From the NCBI GenBank assembly GCA_902603475.1, contig CACKUZ010000008.1, forward strand, positions 1-32,182: DNA of 32,182 nt, in the 5' to 3' direction. This document shows, piece by piece, positions 1-7,323 of the stretch. Made by a program: the position numbers and the translations under genes. Numbering within the stretch: position 1 is the stretch's first letter; every line of letters begins with the position of its first letter. This stretch comes from an uncultured Pelagibacteraceae bacterium (GTDB lineage Bacteria > Pseudomonadota > Alphaproteobacteria > Pelagibacterales > Pelagibacteraceae). The notes beneath the pieces were generated by a model. That model was not told the DNA's origin. It searched no databases and saw nothing but the letters and a program-made list of their open reading frames with translations.

Positions 1-156
1 GAAGAAGCAATTCAAAGAATGCAAAGATCTCTAGATGAGTTTGTGATTGAGGGAATAACAACTACAATAGAACTACATAAAGTTTTACTAAATAACAAAA
101 AATTTATTACATCTAATTTCAATGTAAGCTGGTTAGATAAAGAAAAAGTTATTTAA
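1..156 (+). CDS. accC: Biotin carboxylase of acetyl-CoA carboxylase, C-terminal fragment (5' end outside window)
   Basis: The reading frame is open from base 1 and stops at 154-156, giving 51 residues. They match the C-terminal end of AccC, the ATP-dependent biotin carboxylase subunit that carboxylates biotin on AccB in the first step of fatty-acid synthesis. The recognisable piece is an EEAIQRMQRSLDEFVIEG-type helix followed by TTIELHKVLL, the usual end of the biotin carboxylase C-terminal domain. The catalytic and ATP-grasp parts lie upstream of the window. The TAA stop overlaps the stop codon of the convergent DUF2155 gene in a TTAA palindrome at 153-156. In many alphaproteobacteria aat follows accC here; it is absent. 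Identification rests on a short but characteristic tail. Confidence 0.85.
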   Translation, partial: EEAIQRMQRSLDEFVIEGITTTIELHKVLLNNKKFITSNFNVSWLDKEKVI

Positions 157-557
157 CTGTAACATTTTTTTAACCAAACATCATAGACAGGATGATCGAA
201 TGGTCTAATAGACGGACTTGATGCAAATGTCCAATCATTAAAAACAAATACTTTATCATTATTATTTATTGTAGTATCTTTTACTTGCATATATGCAGTA
301 ATTTCAGGGTCATCATCAAACTCTGAATTATAACATTTTAATATTTTTATACTTAGATTTTGAAAAGAAAACTCCTCTCCAACTTGAATTTTAATATTTG
401 TATTTTTTGAACTCACTTTATCAAGAACACTTAATTCAGCAACTTTTTCACTTTTAATCTGTGTATCAGCGATTATATTATTTGTTAAAAGAATAGAAAA
501 AATTATTACAAAAAAAAAATTAACTTTTCCAACTTTTGTATTTTTTTTTATTAGCAT
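153..557 (-). CDS. DUF2155 domain-containing secreted protein
   Basis: A 134-residue protein of the DUF2155 family, common in alphaproteobacteria next to accC/aat and the NDUFA12-like gene; its function is unknown. The longer frame (to 629) starts with a hydrophilic segment unlike a secreted protein, so I chose the internal ATG at 555-557. It gives a basic n-region (MLIKKNTKVGK), a hydrophobic core (about residues 12-25) and a probable cleavage site after IIA. The mature part contains the conserved C-terminal region ending in DHPVYDVWLKKCYS, with two cysteines that could pair in the periplasm. The start overlaps the upstream NDUFA12-like gene by 38 nt, which suggests coupled translation. Family placement is fairly secure and the role is unknown. 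Confidence 0.75.
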   Translation of the reverse strand: MLIKKNTKVGKVNFFFVIIFSILLTNNIIADTQIKSEKVAELSVLDKVSSKNTNIKIQVGEEFSFQNLSIKILKCYNSEFDDDPEITAYMQVKDTTINNNDKVFVFNDWTFASSPSIRPFDHPVYDVWLKKCYS

Positions 558-870
558 TATTATACTTTTTTGGATGATAAGAATTTTCTGATCCTGTTTG
601 GTTAGGCAAATGTTCTTTCTGCCAAACATATTTTTTTAAATTATGATTATTTTCTATTTTATTATTCATATAATGCATCCACGAGTACCATTCATTTGGA
701 ATTTTAGATGCTTCGACTTCATCATTATAAACTATCCATCTTCTTCCTGATTTACTTTCATAATATTTATTTCCATTTTTATCTTGACCAACTAATTTTC
801 CGGAAAAAAATATTTGCAATCTTGTTCCAAACGTCTGTTGATTCCACCAGGTAAAAATTTGTTTAAACAT
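520..870 (-). CDS. NDUFA12-like NADH:ubiquinone oxidoreductase accessory subunit
   Basis: A 116-residue protein of the 17.2-kDa complex I subunit family (NDUFA12/B17.2), an accessory subunit shared by mitochondria and alphaproteobacteria that binds the peripheral arm of respiratory complex I. Diagnostic pieces are the start MFKQIFTWWNQQTFGTRL, the segment GKLVGQDKNGNKYYE, the RRWIVYNDEVEASKIPNEW block and WMHY. An ATG nine bases upstream (877-879) would add MLT; I prefer the ATG at 868-870 because family members start close to the F-x-x-x-x-x-W helix. Neither start has a clear Shine-Dalgarno. It is the first gene of a two-gene minus-strand unit with the DUF2155 gene. Confidence 0.85.
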   Translation of the reverse strand: MFKQIFTWWNQQTFGTRLQIFFSGKLVGQDKNGNKYYESKSGRRWIVYNDEVEASKIPNEWYSWMHYMNNKIENNHNLKKYVWQKEHLPNQTGSENSYHPKKYNNANKKKYKSWKS

Positions 871-922
871 TGTCAACATAAAATTTTATTTTTTTTTCAA
901 TTTAAAATTGTAAAAATTAAAT

Positions 923-951
923 TAGACTAAAATATTTAATTTCTATATACT
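923..951 (+). promoter_or_regulatory. Candidate sigma70-type promoter for the TSCPD-domain gene
   Basis: A TAGACT hexamer (923-928, 4 of 6 to TTGACA) stands 17 bp upstream of TATACT (946-951, 5 of 6 to TATAAT) in the 125-bp divergent gap 871-995. The predicted start of transcription would leave a leader of about 38 nt that carries AAGGAA at 985-990, a good ribosome binding site for the ATG at 996. AT-rich DNA yields chance matches, so this is only a candidate. The rest of the gap holds an A/T-rich palindrome (898-910) and nothing else I recognise. Confidence 0.35.
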
Positions 952-995
952 TTATAACTTTAAGATTCAATTTTATTAATAAATAAGGAAATTAA

Positions 996-1820
996 ATGGC
1001 AAAATATCTAGTTGAGACATACTACACGTGTAGTTTTAAAGTAAGTCATTATCTTGATGATATTGATGAAAAAAATATACAAAATATCGAGAAAAGAGAT
1101 GACGGAAAATTTGAAATATTAGATGTAAAACTAGATAACAGGAAAACTAAGAATTTGGAAAAAATTGAAAAAAACAAGATAAATGTTGTTGAAAAAGACC
1201 TTCCTCAACCTGAGCAAAAAAATAGTCTTAAAATTAACCAAGAAATATTCACTAAAAATATTAAAGATAATAATGGCAGAAGATTTAGTATGCCAGATAG
1301 AAGAAAAGGATACATACAAAAAGCATCAATCGGAGATCATAAAGTATACCTACATACAGGTGAGTATGAGGATGGTAAAATAGGTGAAATATTTATAGAT
1401 ACTAGCAAAGAAGGTGAGCTAGTTAAGGCTACAATGAATAACTTTGCTATAGCTGTTTCTCTTGGATTGCAATATGGAGTTCCTCTAGATGAGTTTGTAA
1501 ATGCTTTTGTAGACACTAAATTTGAACCTTCAGGAAAAGTATTTGGAAATGATAGGATTCTAAGCGCAACATCAATCCTAGATTATATATTTAGAGAACT
1601 AGCAATATCATATCTAAATAGAGAAGATCTAGCTCATACACCTTCTATTGGAGGATCCGATTCTTTGGATGAAACTGGAATGGATGAAAACAGTGAAGAT
1701 AAAACTAAATTCTTGAAATTAGTAAAAGATATCACAAGCAAAGGATTTGTAAGAAGTAATTATAAAAAGAAGTTAGTAGATCTGTCAGATGTAAAACTCA
1801 ATCTTAAAGGAAAAAAATAA
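996..1820 (+). CDS. Stand-alone TSCPD-domain protein, like the C-terminus of B12-dependent (class II) ribonucleotide reductase
   Basis: A 274-residue protein. Residues about 102-213 closely resemble the C-terminal TSCPD region of class II adenosylcobalamin-dependent ribonucleotide reductase: [59 protein letters not shown], then [19 protein letters not shown]. The reductase catalytic barrel is absent, so the protein cannot itself reduce ribonucleotides. The N-terminal 55 residues ([20 protein letters not shown], then [11 protein letters not shown]) form a separate conserved-looking module. Residues 56-100 are a charged linker, and the tail is acidic then lysine-rich. The start has a clear AAGGAA site. 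Its stop abuts the aspS stop. Similar short proteins are often annotated as ribonucleotide reductase in alphaproteobacteria; their role is not established. Confidence 0.75.
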   Translation: MAKYLVETYYTCSFKVSHYLDDIDEKNIQNIEKRDDGKFEILDVKLDNRKTKNLEKIEKNKINVVEKDLPQPEQKNSLKINQEIFTKNIKDNNGRRFSMPDRRKGYIQKASIGDHKVYLHTGEYEDGKIGEIFIDTSKEGELVKATMNNFAIAVSLGLQYGVPLDEFVNAFVDTKFEPSGKVFGNDRILSATSILDYIFRELAISYLNREDLAHTPSIGGSDSLDETGMDENSEDKTKFLKLVKDITSKGFVRSNYKKKLVDLSDVKLNLKGKK

Positions 1821-3605
1821 TTAATTTTTCTTTTTTAAGGATAAATTCAGCTCTTTTAATTGATCCTCAGAAATTTCAGATGGTGCATTCATCATTAAAT
1901 CTTGTGCATTTTGGTTCATTGGAAACATAGTAATCTCTCTAATATTTTTTTCATTTGCTAAAAGCATAACAATCCTATCAATTCCTGGGGCTATTCCTCC
2001 ATGAGGTGGAGCCCCATAACTCAAAGCATTTATCATCCCACTAAATTTACTATTAACATCATTTTTTGAATAACCGGCAATTTCAAATAATTTATACATT
2101 AATTCAGGAACATGGTTTCTAATAGCACCAGATGATAACTCAATTCCATTACAGACAATATCATATTGATAGGCTTTAATATTTAAAGGATTAGACAAGT
2201 CTAATTTATTTAATTCACCTTGAGGCATTGAGAATGGATTATGACTAAATTTTATTTTTTTAGTAGTTTCATCAATCTCATACATTGGATAGTCAATAAT
2301 CCAACAAAATGAGTATATTTCATTATCAATTAGATTTAAATCTTCAGCTATTTTATTTCTTGCAACACTTAATATTTTCTCTACATCATTTTTCTTTCCA
2401 CAAGAAAGAAATATCGTATCACCTATATTCGCATTTGTTAGTTTCATGATTTCTAATAATGCATTCTCTGAAAAAAATTTTCCAATTGGTCCTTTGGCAT
2501 TTATTTTATCATCTTTTTCTAATGTAAAATAAGCTAGACCAGAGGAACCTTGCTCTTTTGCCCATCTATCAATACTATCAAAGAAACTTCTAGGTTTATC
2601 CTTTGTATTTTTGGTAACTAACGCTCTAACTAGTGAACCACTTTTTACTAATTTTTTAAAAATATCAAATTTAACATCTTCTCTTTCAAAAATAATTGTT
2701 AAATCTGAAATTTCTAAAGGATTTCTTAAATCTGGTTTATCTGAACCGTATTTAAGCATTGCATCTTCAAAGGTAATCCTTGGAAACTTTTCATGAAGAA
2801 TTTTTTTATTACTGAATGTTTTAAATAATTTTAGAAATAAACCTTCAATTACTTCAAATACATCCTCTTGTTCAACAAAGGACATTTCAATATCTAATTG
2901 ATAAAATTCTCCAGGACTTCTATCCGCTCTTGCGTCCTCGTCTCTGAAACAAGGCGCTATTTGAAAATATTTGTCGAACCCAGAAACCATTATTAGTTGT
3001 TTAAATTGTTGAGGAGCTTGTGGTAAAGCATAAAATTTTCCAGGATTTAATCTACTAGGTACAAGAAAATCTCTTGCTCCTTCTGGGCTAGATGAAGTTA
3101 AAATAGGAGTTTGAAATTCTAAAAAATCAAGTTTATGCATCTCATTTCTAATAAATGAGATTACTTTTGATCTTAAGATAATATTTTGATGTATTTTTTT
3201 TCTTCTTAAATCTAAAAATCTATACTTAAGCCTTATTTCCTCAGCATATTCTTGATCTGAAAAAACTGGCATTGGTAATTCCTTAGTTTCCCCAAGAATA
3301 TCAATATTATTAATTTTGACCTCAATTTCACCAGTAGAAATATTTTTATTTATTGTTTCATTTGATCTTTCAATAACCATTCCCGTAATTTTAATTACTG
3401 TTTCCAAAGAAAGTTTTTCAATTTTCTTAAAAATTTCATTACTTTTGTCTATAACACACTGAGTAATTCCGAAATTATCTCTTAAGTCTATAAATAAAAG
3501 ATTTCCATGATCTCTTTTTTTGTTAATCCAGCCAGATAAGGAAATTTCCTTTTCTTTATGTGACTTGGTTAATTCCCCGCAGGTATGAGTTCTATATTTA
3601 TTCAA
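1821..3605 (-). CDS. aspS: Aspartyl-tRNA synthetase
   Basis: A 594-residue class IIb synthetase that charges tRNA-Asp (or, in species with GatCAB, also tRNA-Asn). An N-terminal OB-fold anticodon-binding domain ([28 protein letters not shown]) is followed by the catalytic domain with motif 2 ([15 protein letters not shown], near residue 219), the bacterial GAD insertion domain, and motif 3 ([12 protein letters not shown], near residue 541). The length is normal. The start codon is TTG at 3603-3605; the resulting [12 protein letters not shown] matches the usual family start, so TTG is very likely real. The gene follows hda with a 1-nt gap and probably depends on the upstream minus-strand promoter. 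The stop codon abuts that of the convergent gene. Confidence 0.97.
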   Translation of the reverse strand: MNKYRTHTCGELTKSHKEKEISLSGWINKKRDHGNLLFIDLRDNFGITQCVIDKSNEIFKKIEKLSLETVIKITGMVIERSNETINKNISTGEIEVKINNIDILGETKELPMPVFSDQEYAEEIRLKYRFLDLRRKKIHQNIILRSKVISFIRNEMHKLDFLEFQTPILTSSSPEGARDFLVPSRLNPGKFYALPQAPQQFKQLIMVSGFDKYFQIAPCFRDEDARADRSPGEFYQLDIEMSFVEQEDVFEVIEGLFLKLFKTFSNKKILHEKFPRITFEDAMLKYGSDKPDLRNPLEISDLTIIFEREDVKFDIFKKLVKSGSLVRALVTKNTKDKPRSFFDSIDRWAKEQGSSGLAYFTLEKDDKINAKGPIGKFFSENALLEIMKLTNANIGDTIFLSCGKKNDVEKILSVARNKIAEDLNLIDNEIYSFCWIIDYPMYEIDETTKKIKFSHNPFSMPQGELNKLDLSNPLNIKAYQYDIVCNGIELSSGAIRNHVPELMYKLFEIAGYSKNDVNSKFSGMINALSYGAPPHGGIAPGIDRIVMLLANEKNIREITMFPMNQNAQDLMMNAPSEISEDQLKELNLSLKKKN

Positions 3606-3606
3606 T

Positions 3607-4263
3607 TTACAAAATTTCTTTTATGGTTTTTAAATTAATTGGTTTTTTTTTTTTTAAACTTAATTCGTCAATCTTATATATAAATTCATCAATTTTTCTA
3701 TAAGATCTGTCAATTCTACTAATTATGAAATTTATTATTTTTTTTTCAATTTTAATCTGGCGATCAGAAAAATTCTTTAAAATTATAGCAAAAAGTAATT
3801 CATCATCTGGATTTTCAATTACAGCGTAAAGACAATTTTTTGATCTTGAGGTTAAATCAGGCAGTCTGTATTTAATTTCATTTATTGGTTTTAATGAATT
3901 TATCAACAAATACTTACTATCTTGATCTACAAGATTAAAAATTGAATAAAGTACTTCTTCCTCGTTACACTCTTCAAAATCGTCAATAATTATACTTTCA
4001 TGTAATTTAATACTTTTAAAAATTGAATTATCAATCTCATTTCCATTAATTAAAAATGCTTTAGATTTTAATTTAAAGATATTTGCTAGATGACTTTTTC
4101 CAGAGAATTTTTCACCTGATATATTTAATATTTTTTTATCCCAGTCAGGCCATCTATTAATCAAATTAAATGCGTTAGAATTACTTTTCGATAAATAAAA
4201 ATCATGTTCATTAAAATTAGTTTTATAATCAAAGTCTAGAAGTAATTGATTTAATTCACTCAT
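3607..4263 (-). CDS. hda: DnaA regulatory inactivator Hda (HdaA-type)
   Basis: A 218-residue AAA+ protein related to DnaA domain III that binds the sliding clamp and stimulates ATP hydrolysis by DnaA, preventing re-initiation. An N-terminal clamp-binding motif QLLLDF is at residues 6-11. Walker A is GEKFSGKS (50-57), Walker B is IIIDD (91-95), a sensor-like LLINS follows, and RLPDLTSRS holds the likely arginine finger. The divergent RWPDW near residue 37 is typical of the alphaproteobacterial group. The ATG overlaps the DUF2066 stop (ATGA), so it is translationally coupled. A run of 13 T (3643-3655) encodes KKKK near residue 205, a possible slippage site. In other alphaproteobacteria ppk, ppx and rnd often separate hda from aspS; here they do not. 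Confidence 0.87.
   Translation of the reverse strand: MSELNQLLLDFDYKTNFNEHDFYLSKSNSNAFNLINRWPDWDKKILNISGEKFSGKSHLANIFKLKSKAFLINGNEIDNSIFKSIKLHESIIIDDFEECNEEEVLYSIFNLVDQDSKYLLINSLKPINEIKYRLPDLTSRSKNCLYAVIENPDDELLFAIILKNFSDRQIKIEKKIINFIISRIDRSYRKIDEFIYKIDELSLKKKKPINLKTIKEIL
3643..3655 (+). repeat. T13 homopolymer inside hda (A13 on the coding strand)
   Basis: Thirteen T on the plus strand encode a four-lysine run near residue 205 of Hda. The count agrees with the translation. Confidence 0.9.
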
Positions 4264-5336
4264 TCTATTTTCCAGTTGCTTGAGGATGTGTCAATTCTAA
4301 TATCGTAAGATAAAATATCTTTTAAAAATCTTTTTGGACTACTGCTGTAATAAACTTTATATATAATTATTTTACTATCAAACTTTTCAATATTATAGCT
4401 ATTTACAAAATCTAAATTACCCAAAGCATTTTCTAATTTTAATGATTTTTCTGTATTATTTGATTCTAATGATAATCGGATTGGAACTGATGTAGATGGA
4501 CTCATTTTATTGATCGATTTCCAATTATCTTCATATTCGTTTTTGATATTAAGTATTATTGAATTTAAGTCTGTTTGATTATCTATATTCTTATTTTTAA
4601 AATTTTTACTTAATATTTCAAACTTATCATCAAAATTAATTTTTGAATAAAATTTAATATTATTTTTTCTTTTGAAAATTATCATTATAATAAAATTTTC
4701 AGAATAATATTTATTCAATATTGTTTTGAAATTGTAATTTTCAATATTCTCTAGGTTATTTTTTATACTTAAATAATCTTCTACATCCTCATTTGGCATG
4801 ATATAAGAAATTTGAAAATAATTTTTTTCAATACTTTCCCAATTTTCTGCAAAAACATTTTCATTTAAATAGTTTAAATTATTTGTTTCTAAATCAATCA
4901 TAACTGGTATAAAAAAAACGTTAATTTTTTTTGGTAATGAAAGGGTTATATTTTTAGAATCTAAAAATTTAATTAATTTTTTTCTATTAAATTCTACCTC
5001 CATAATATTTTTATATTTTTGGTTTATGAATTTTTCATCCAATATTGAAAAGTTTTCGATTAATTTTTTTATGTCATTTATTGGTGTATTTCTAATTTTA
5101 TTAAGATCTTTTCTCTCAAGTATCATTTGAGAGATATCTTGAAATGCTTTTTTAAAGCCTCTATCCATAACTTTTAGTTTATTAAAACTAAGATTATATT
5201 TTTCCTCAACTTCAATATTTGAAACAACAAAAGTTTTAGCAAGTACCTCCTTTGTGGAAAACTCTATAATATTAAAGGTTAAAATTATGAAAAATATATA
5301 TAAACAATTTGATATATTTTTTTTAAAAAAATACAT
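4260..5336 (-). CDS. DUF2066-like secreted or membrane-anchored protein upstream of hda
   Basis: A 358-residue protein, predicted to be exported. From the ATG at 5334-5336 the N-terminus is MYFFKKNISN followed by a hydrophobic stretch (about residues 10-30) and a likely cleavage site after VLA. I chose this start over one at 5369 because the longer form would run into the divergent purM gene. The mature protein has no catalytic motif that I recognise. Its size, the VSNIEVEEKYNLSF... start with an AFQDISQMIL helix, and its position next to hda fit the DUF2066 family, whose function is unknown. It starts the minus-strand unit DUF2066-hda-aspS and overlaps hda by 4 nt. Composition is strongly Lys/Asn/Ile rich, like its neighbours. 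Confidence 0.6.
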   Translation of the reverse strand: MYFFKKNISNCLYIFFIILTFNIIEFSTKEVLAKTFVVSNIEVEEKYNLSFNKLKVMDRGFKKAFQDISQMILERKDLNKIRNTPINDIKKLIENFSILDEKFINQKYKNIMEVEFNRKKLIKFLDSKNITLSLPKKINVFFIPVMIDLETNNLNYLNENVFAENWESIEKNYFQISYIMPNEDVEDYLSIKNNLENIENYNFKTILNKYYSENFIIMIIFKRKNNIKFYSKINFDDKFEILSKNFKNKNIDNQTDLNSIILNIKNEYEDNWKSINKMSPSTSVPIRLSLESNNTEKSLKLENALGNLDFVNSYNIEKFDSKIIIYKVYYSSSPKRFLKDILSYDIRIDTSSSNWKIE

Positions 5337-5347
5337 AACTTTGTTAT

Positions 5348-6370
5348 ATGGCATCAAATAAATTAACATACAGTAAGAGCGGAGTTAATATTCCAAAAGC
5401 AGATAGTTTTGTTAAGTTCATAAGTTCAATAGCAAGAAAATCAAGTAAAAGTGGTGATTTTAAGAATATAGGAGGCTTTGGGGCAATCTCACCAATACCT
5501 AGACAACTAAAAGACCCTCACATTGTTACAAGCACTGATGGAGTTGGAACAAAAATTGAGATTGCAAATGATCTAAACAAATTTGATACAATTGGAATAG
5601 ATCTTGTTGCGATGTGTGTAAATGATTTGGTCGTTCAGGGAGCTAAGCCTTATTTGTTCTTAGACTACATTTCGATTGGCAAAATTAATTTGAGTAAATT
5701 AAAACACTTAGTTAGAGGAATTGTTAAGGGATGTGATATTGCGGGTTGCAAATTAGTTGGTGGCGAAACTGCTGAAATGCCAGGCACGTATACTAAAGGG
5801 AAATTTGATATAGCAGGTTTTGCTGTTGGTCTTGTTGAAAAGAAAAAAATACTTAACAAAAAAATTAGAAATAATGATCTTATTTTAGGTGTACCCTCTA
5901 ATGGACTTCACTCTAACGGTTATTCCTTAGTGAGATATCTGTTAAAAAAAAAAAAAATAAATTTAAAAACAAGTAAGTTTCTTAAAAATGAATTGATTAG
6001 ACCAACTAAAATTTATGTGAAAGAATTATCTCTTATTAATGAAAAAAATTTAATAAATGGATGTGCAAATATAACTGGTGGAGGTTTAGTGGATAATATT
6101 CAAAGAATAATACCAAAAAATTTATGTGCTGAAATAGATCTAAAAAGAGTCAAAACACTAAAAATTTTTACATGGTTATATAAAATGGGTGTGAGTGAGA
6201 AAGAAATGTTAAAGACCTTTAATTGTGGTGTAGGTTTTTGTTTAGTGACAAATCCTAGAAATTTAAATTTGGTAAGTAGATATTTTGGAAAAAATTTTAA
6301 ACCCTATATTATTGGAAAAATAACTAAAAATTCAAAAAAAGTAAAATTAAGTGGAAAAATATCCTGGTAA
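5348..6370 (+). CDS. purM: Phosphoribosylformylglycinamidine cyclo-ligase (AIR synthetase)
   Basis: A 340-residue enzyme that closes the imidazole ring in purine synthesis, converting FGAM to AIR with ATP. The PurM signatures are present: GGFGAISPIP, STDGVGTKIEIAN, CVNDLVVQGAKPYLFLDYI, VGGETAEMPGTY and ANITGGGLVDNIQRIIP. The length is normal. The start MASNKLTYSKSGV aligns with the usual family start. The gene is divergent from the DUF2066 gene with only 11 bases between start codons, so its promoter must lie in that gene's 5' end. It overlaps purN by 20 nt. A run of 14 A (5944-5957) encodes KKKK in the middle of the protein and could cause polymerase slippage. Confidence 0.97.
   Translation: MASNKLTYSKSGVNIPKADSFVKFISSIARKSSKSGDFKNIGGFGAISPIPRQLKDPHIVTSTDGVGTKIEIANDLNKFDTIGIDLVAMCVNDLVVQGAKPYLFLDYISIGKINLSKLKHLVRGIVKGCDIAGCKLVGGETAEMPGTYTKGKFDIAGFAVGLVEKKKILNKKIRNNDLILGVPSNGLHSNGYSLVRYLLKKKKINLKTSKFLKNELIRPTKIYVKELSLINEKNLINGCANITGGGLVDNIQRIIPKNLCAEIDLKRVKTLKIFTWLYKMGVSEKEMLKTFNCGVGFCLVTNPRNLNLVSRYFGKNFKPYIIGKITKNSKKVKLSGKISW
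5944..5957 (+). repeat. A14 homopolymer inside purM
   Basis: Fourteen consecutive A residues, checked against the translation (tta, four aaa codons, ata). It is in frame and does not break the gene. Confidence 0.9.
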
Positions 6371-6923
6371 AAAAAATACTGCCGTCTTTATTAGTGGTAG
6401 AGGTAGTAACTTAAAATCTTTAATAAAATACTCAAGAAAAAAGAATTCTTTAATTAAAATTATTTTAGTGATTTCAAACAATCCAGATGCTAAAGGATTA
6501 AAATATGCCTCTAGATCTAAAATAAAGATTTATAGAATTAAAAGTAAATCAAATTTTGAAAATAACTCAATCAAATTGCTAAAAAAATTTAATATAGATA
6601 TTCTTTGTTTAGCTGGGTTTATGAAAATCTTGTCAGGTAATTTTATAAAAAAATTTTCTAAGCCAATATTAAATATTCATCCATCGCTTTTACCAAAGTA
6701 TAAAGGATTAAATACACATGAGAGAGCAATTAAAAATAAAGATCGATTTGCAGGAGCATCAATTCACAAAGTAACAGAAAAATTAGATTCAGGTAAAGTT
6801 ATTTTACAAAAGAAGGTGAAAATCCTAAAATCTGATAATGTAAAAAGTTTAGAAAAAAAAGTGCTTAAAATTGAACATGAAATTTATCCAAAAGCTATTG
6901 ATAAGTTTTTAACTAATTTTTAA
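6351..6923 (+). CDS. purN: Phosphoribosylglycinamide formyltransferase
   Basis: A 190-residue folate-dependent GAR transformylase that transfers a formyl group from 10-formyl-THF to GAR, the third step of purine synthesis. It shows the N-terminal FISGRGSNLKSLI loop, the INIHPSLLPKYKG-type catalytic segment with N108 and H110, and LDSGKVI with D146, which correspond to the catalytic Asn-His-Asp triad of E. coli PurN. The start codon is GTG at 6351, overlapping purM by 20 nt; no ATG lies near. purM and purN are transcribed together, as in other bacteria. The 3' end overlaps the convergent ndk by 11 nt. Confidence 0.95.
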   Translation: MEKYPGKKNTAVFISGRGSNLKSLIKYSRKKNSLIKIILVISNNPDAKGLKYASRSKIKIYRIKSKSNFENNSIKLLKKFNIDILCLAGFMKILSGNFIKKFSKPILNIHPSLLPKYKGLNTHERAIKNKDRFAGASIHKVTEKLDSGKVILQKKVKILKSDNVKSLEKKVLKIEHEIYPKAIDKFLTNF

Positions 6924-7323
6924 AAAAAAATTCTAACTCTATCTTTGCATTCTCGACACTATCAGATCCATGAACAGAATTTTTATCAATTGAAATACCA
7001 TATTTTTTTCGAAGCGTTCCTTCTTCTGCATCTTTAGGATTAGTTGCCCCCATCAATTTTCTATTTTCTATAACAGCATTGTCTTTTTGTAGTTTCATAA
7101 CAACAATTGGTCCAGAAGATAAGTAAGCACATAAATCATTATAAAATGGTTTAGACTCATGAATTTTATAAAACCTTTCAGCTTCTTCTTTAGAAATATG
7201 AATTTTTTTTTCCTCTAAAATTTGGAAACCATGGTTTTTAAATTCATTTTTAATCTGATCTTGCAAATTTCTTTCAACTGCATCTGGTTTAATTATAGAT
7301 AATGTATGTTGAATATTACTCAT
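6913..7323 (-). CDS. ndk: Nucleoside-diphosphate kinase
   Basis: A 136-residue kinase that exchanges gamma-phosphates between nucleoside triphosphates and diphosphates through a phosphohistidine. The catalytic site NSVHGSDS places the histidine at residue 118 (117 in E. coli). The N-terminal HTLSIIKPDAVERN and the RKLMGATNPKDAEEGTLR segment are typical. The length is that of the short bacterial form. The start overlaps the pepA stop by 8 nt, so it is the second gene of a pepA-ndk unit. The 3' end overlaps purN on the opposite strand. Confidence 0.97.
   Translation of the reverse strand: MSNIQHTLSIIKPDAVERNLQDQIKNEFKNHGFQILEEKKIHISKEEAERFYKIHESKPFYNDLCAYLSSGPIVVMKLQKDNAVIENRKLMGATNPKDAEEGTLRKKYGISIDKNSVHGSDSVENAKIELEFFFKN

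Noticed and set aside
558..564. TATAAT directly upstream of the DUF2155 ATG (minus strand)
   Set aside because: It ends only 2 bases from the start codon, too close for a usual promoter; it also lies within the coding part of the upstream gene, so is probably coincidental.
898..910. Palindrome CAATTTAAAATTG in the gap before the TSCPD gene
   Set aside because: A perfect 13-base inverted repeat, but all its bases bar two are A or T in a very AT-rich gap; I cannot tell it from chance and see no second copy.
871..995. Possible small RNA or tRNA in the largest gap
   Set aside because: No cloverleaf, no GC-rich stem and no conserved T-loop sequence; only promoter-like elements are visible.
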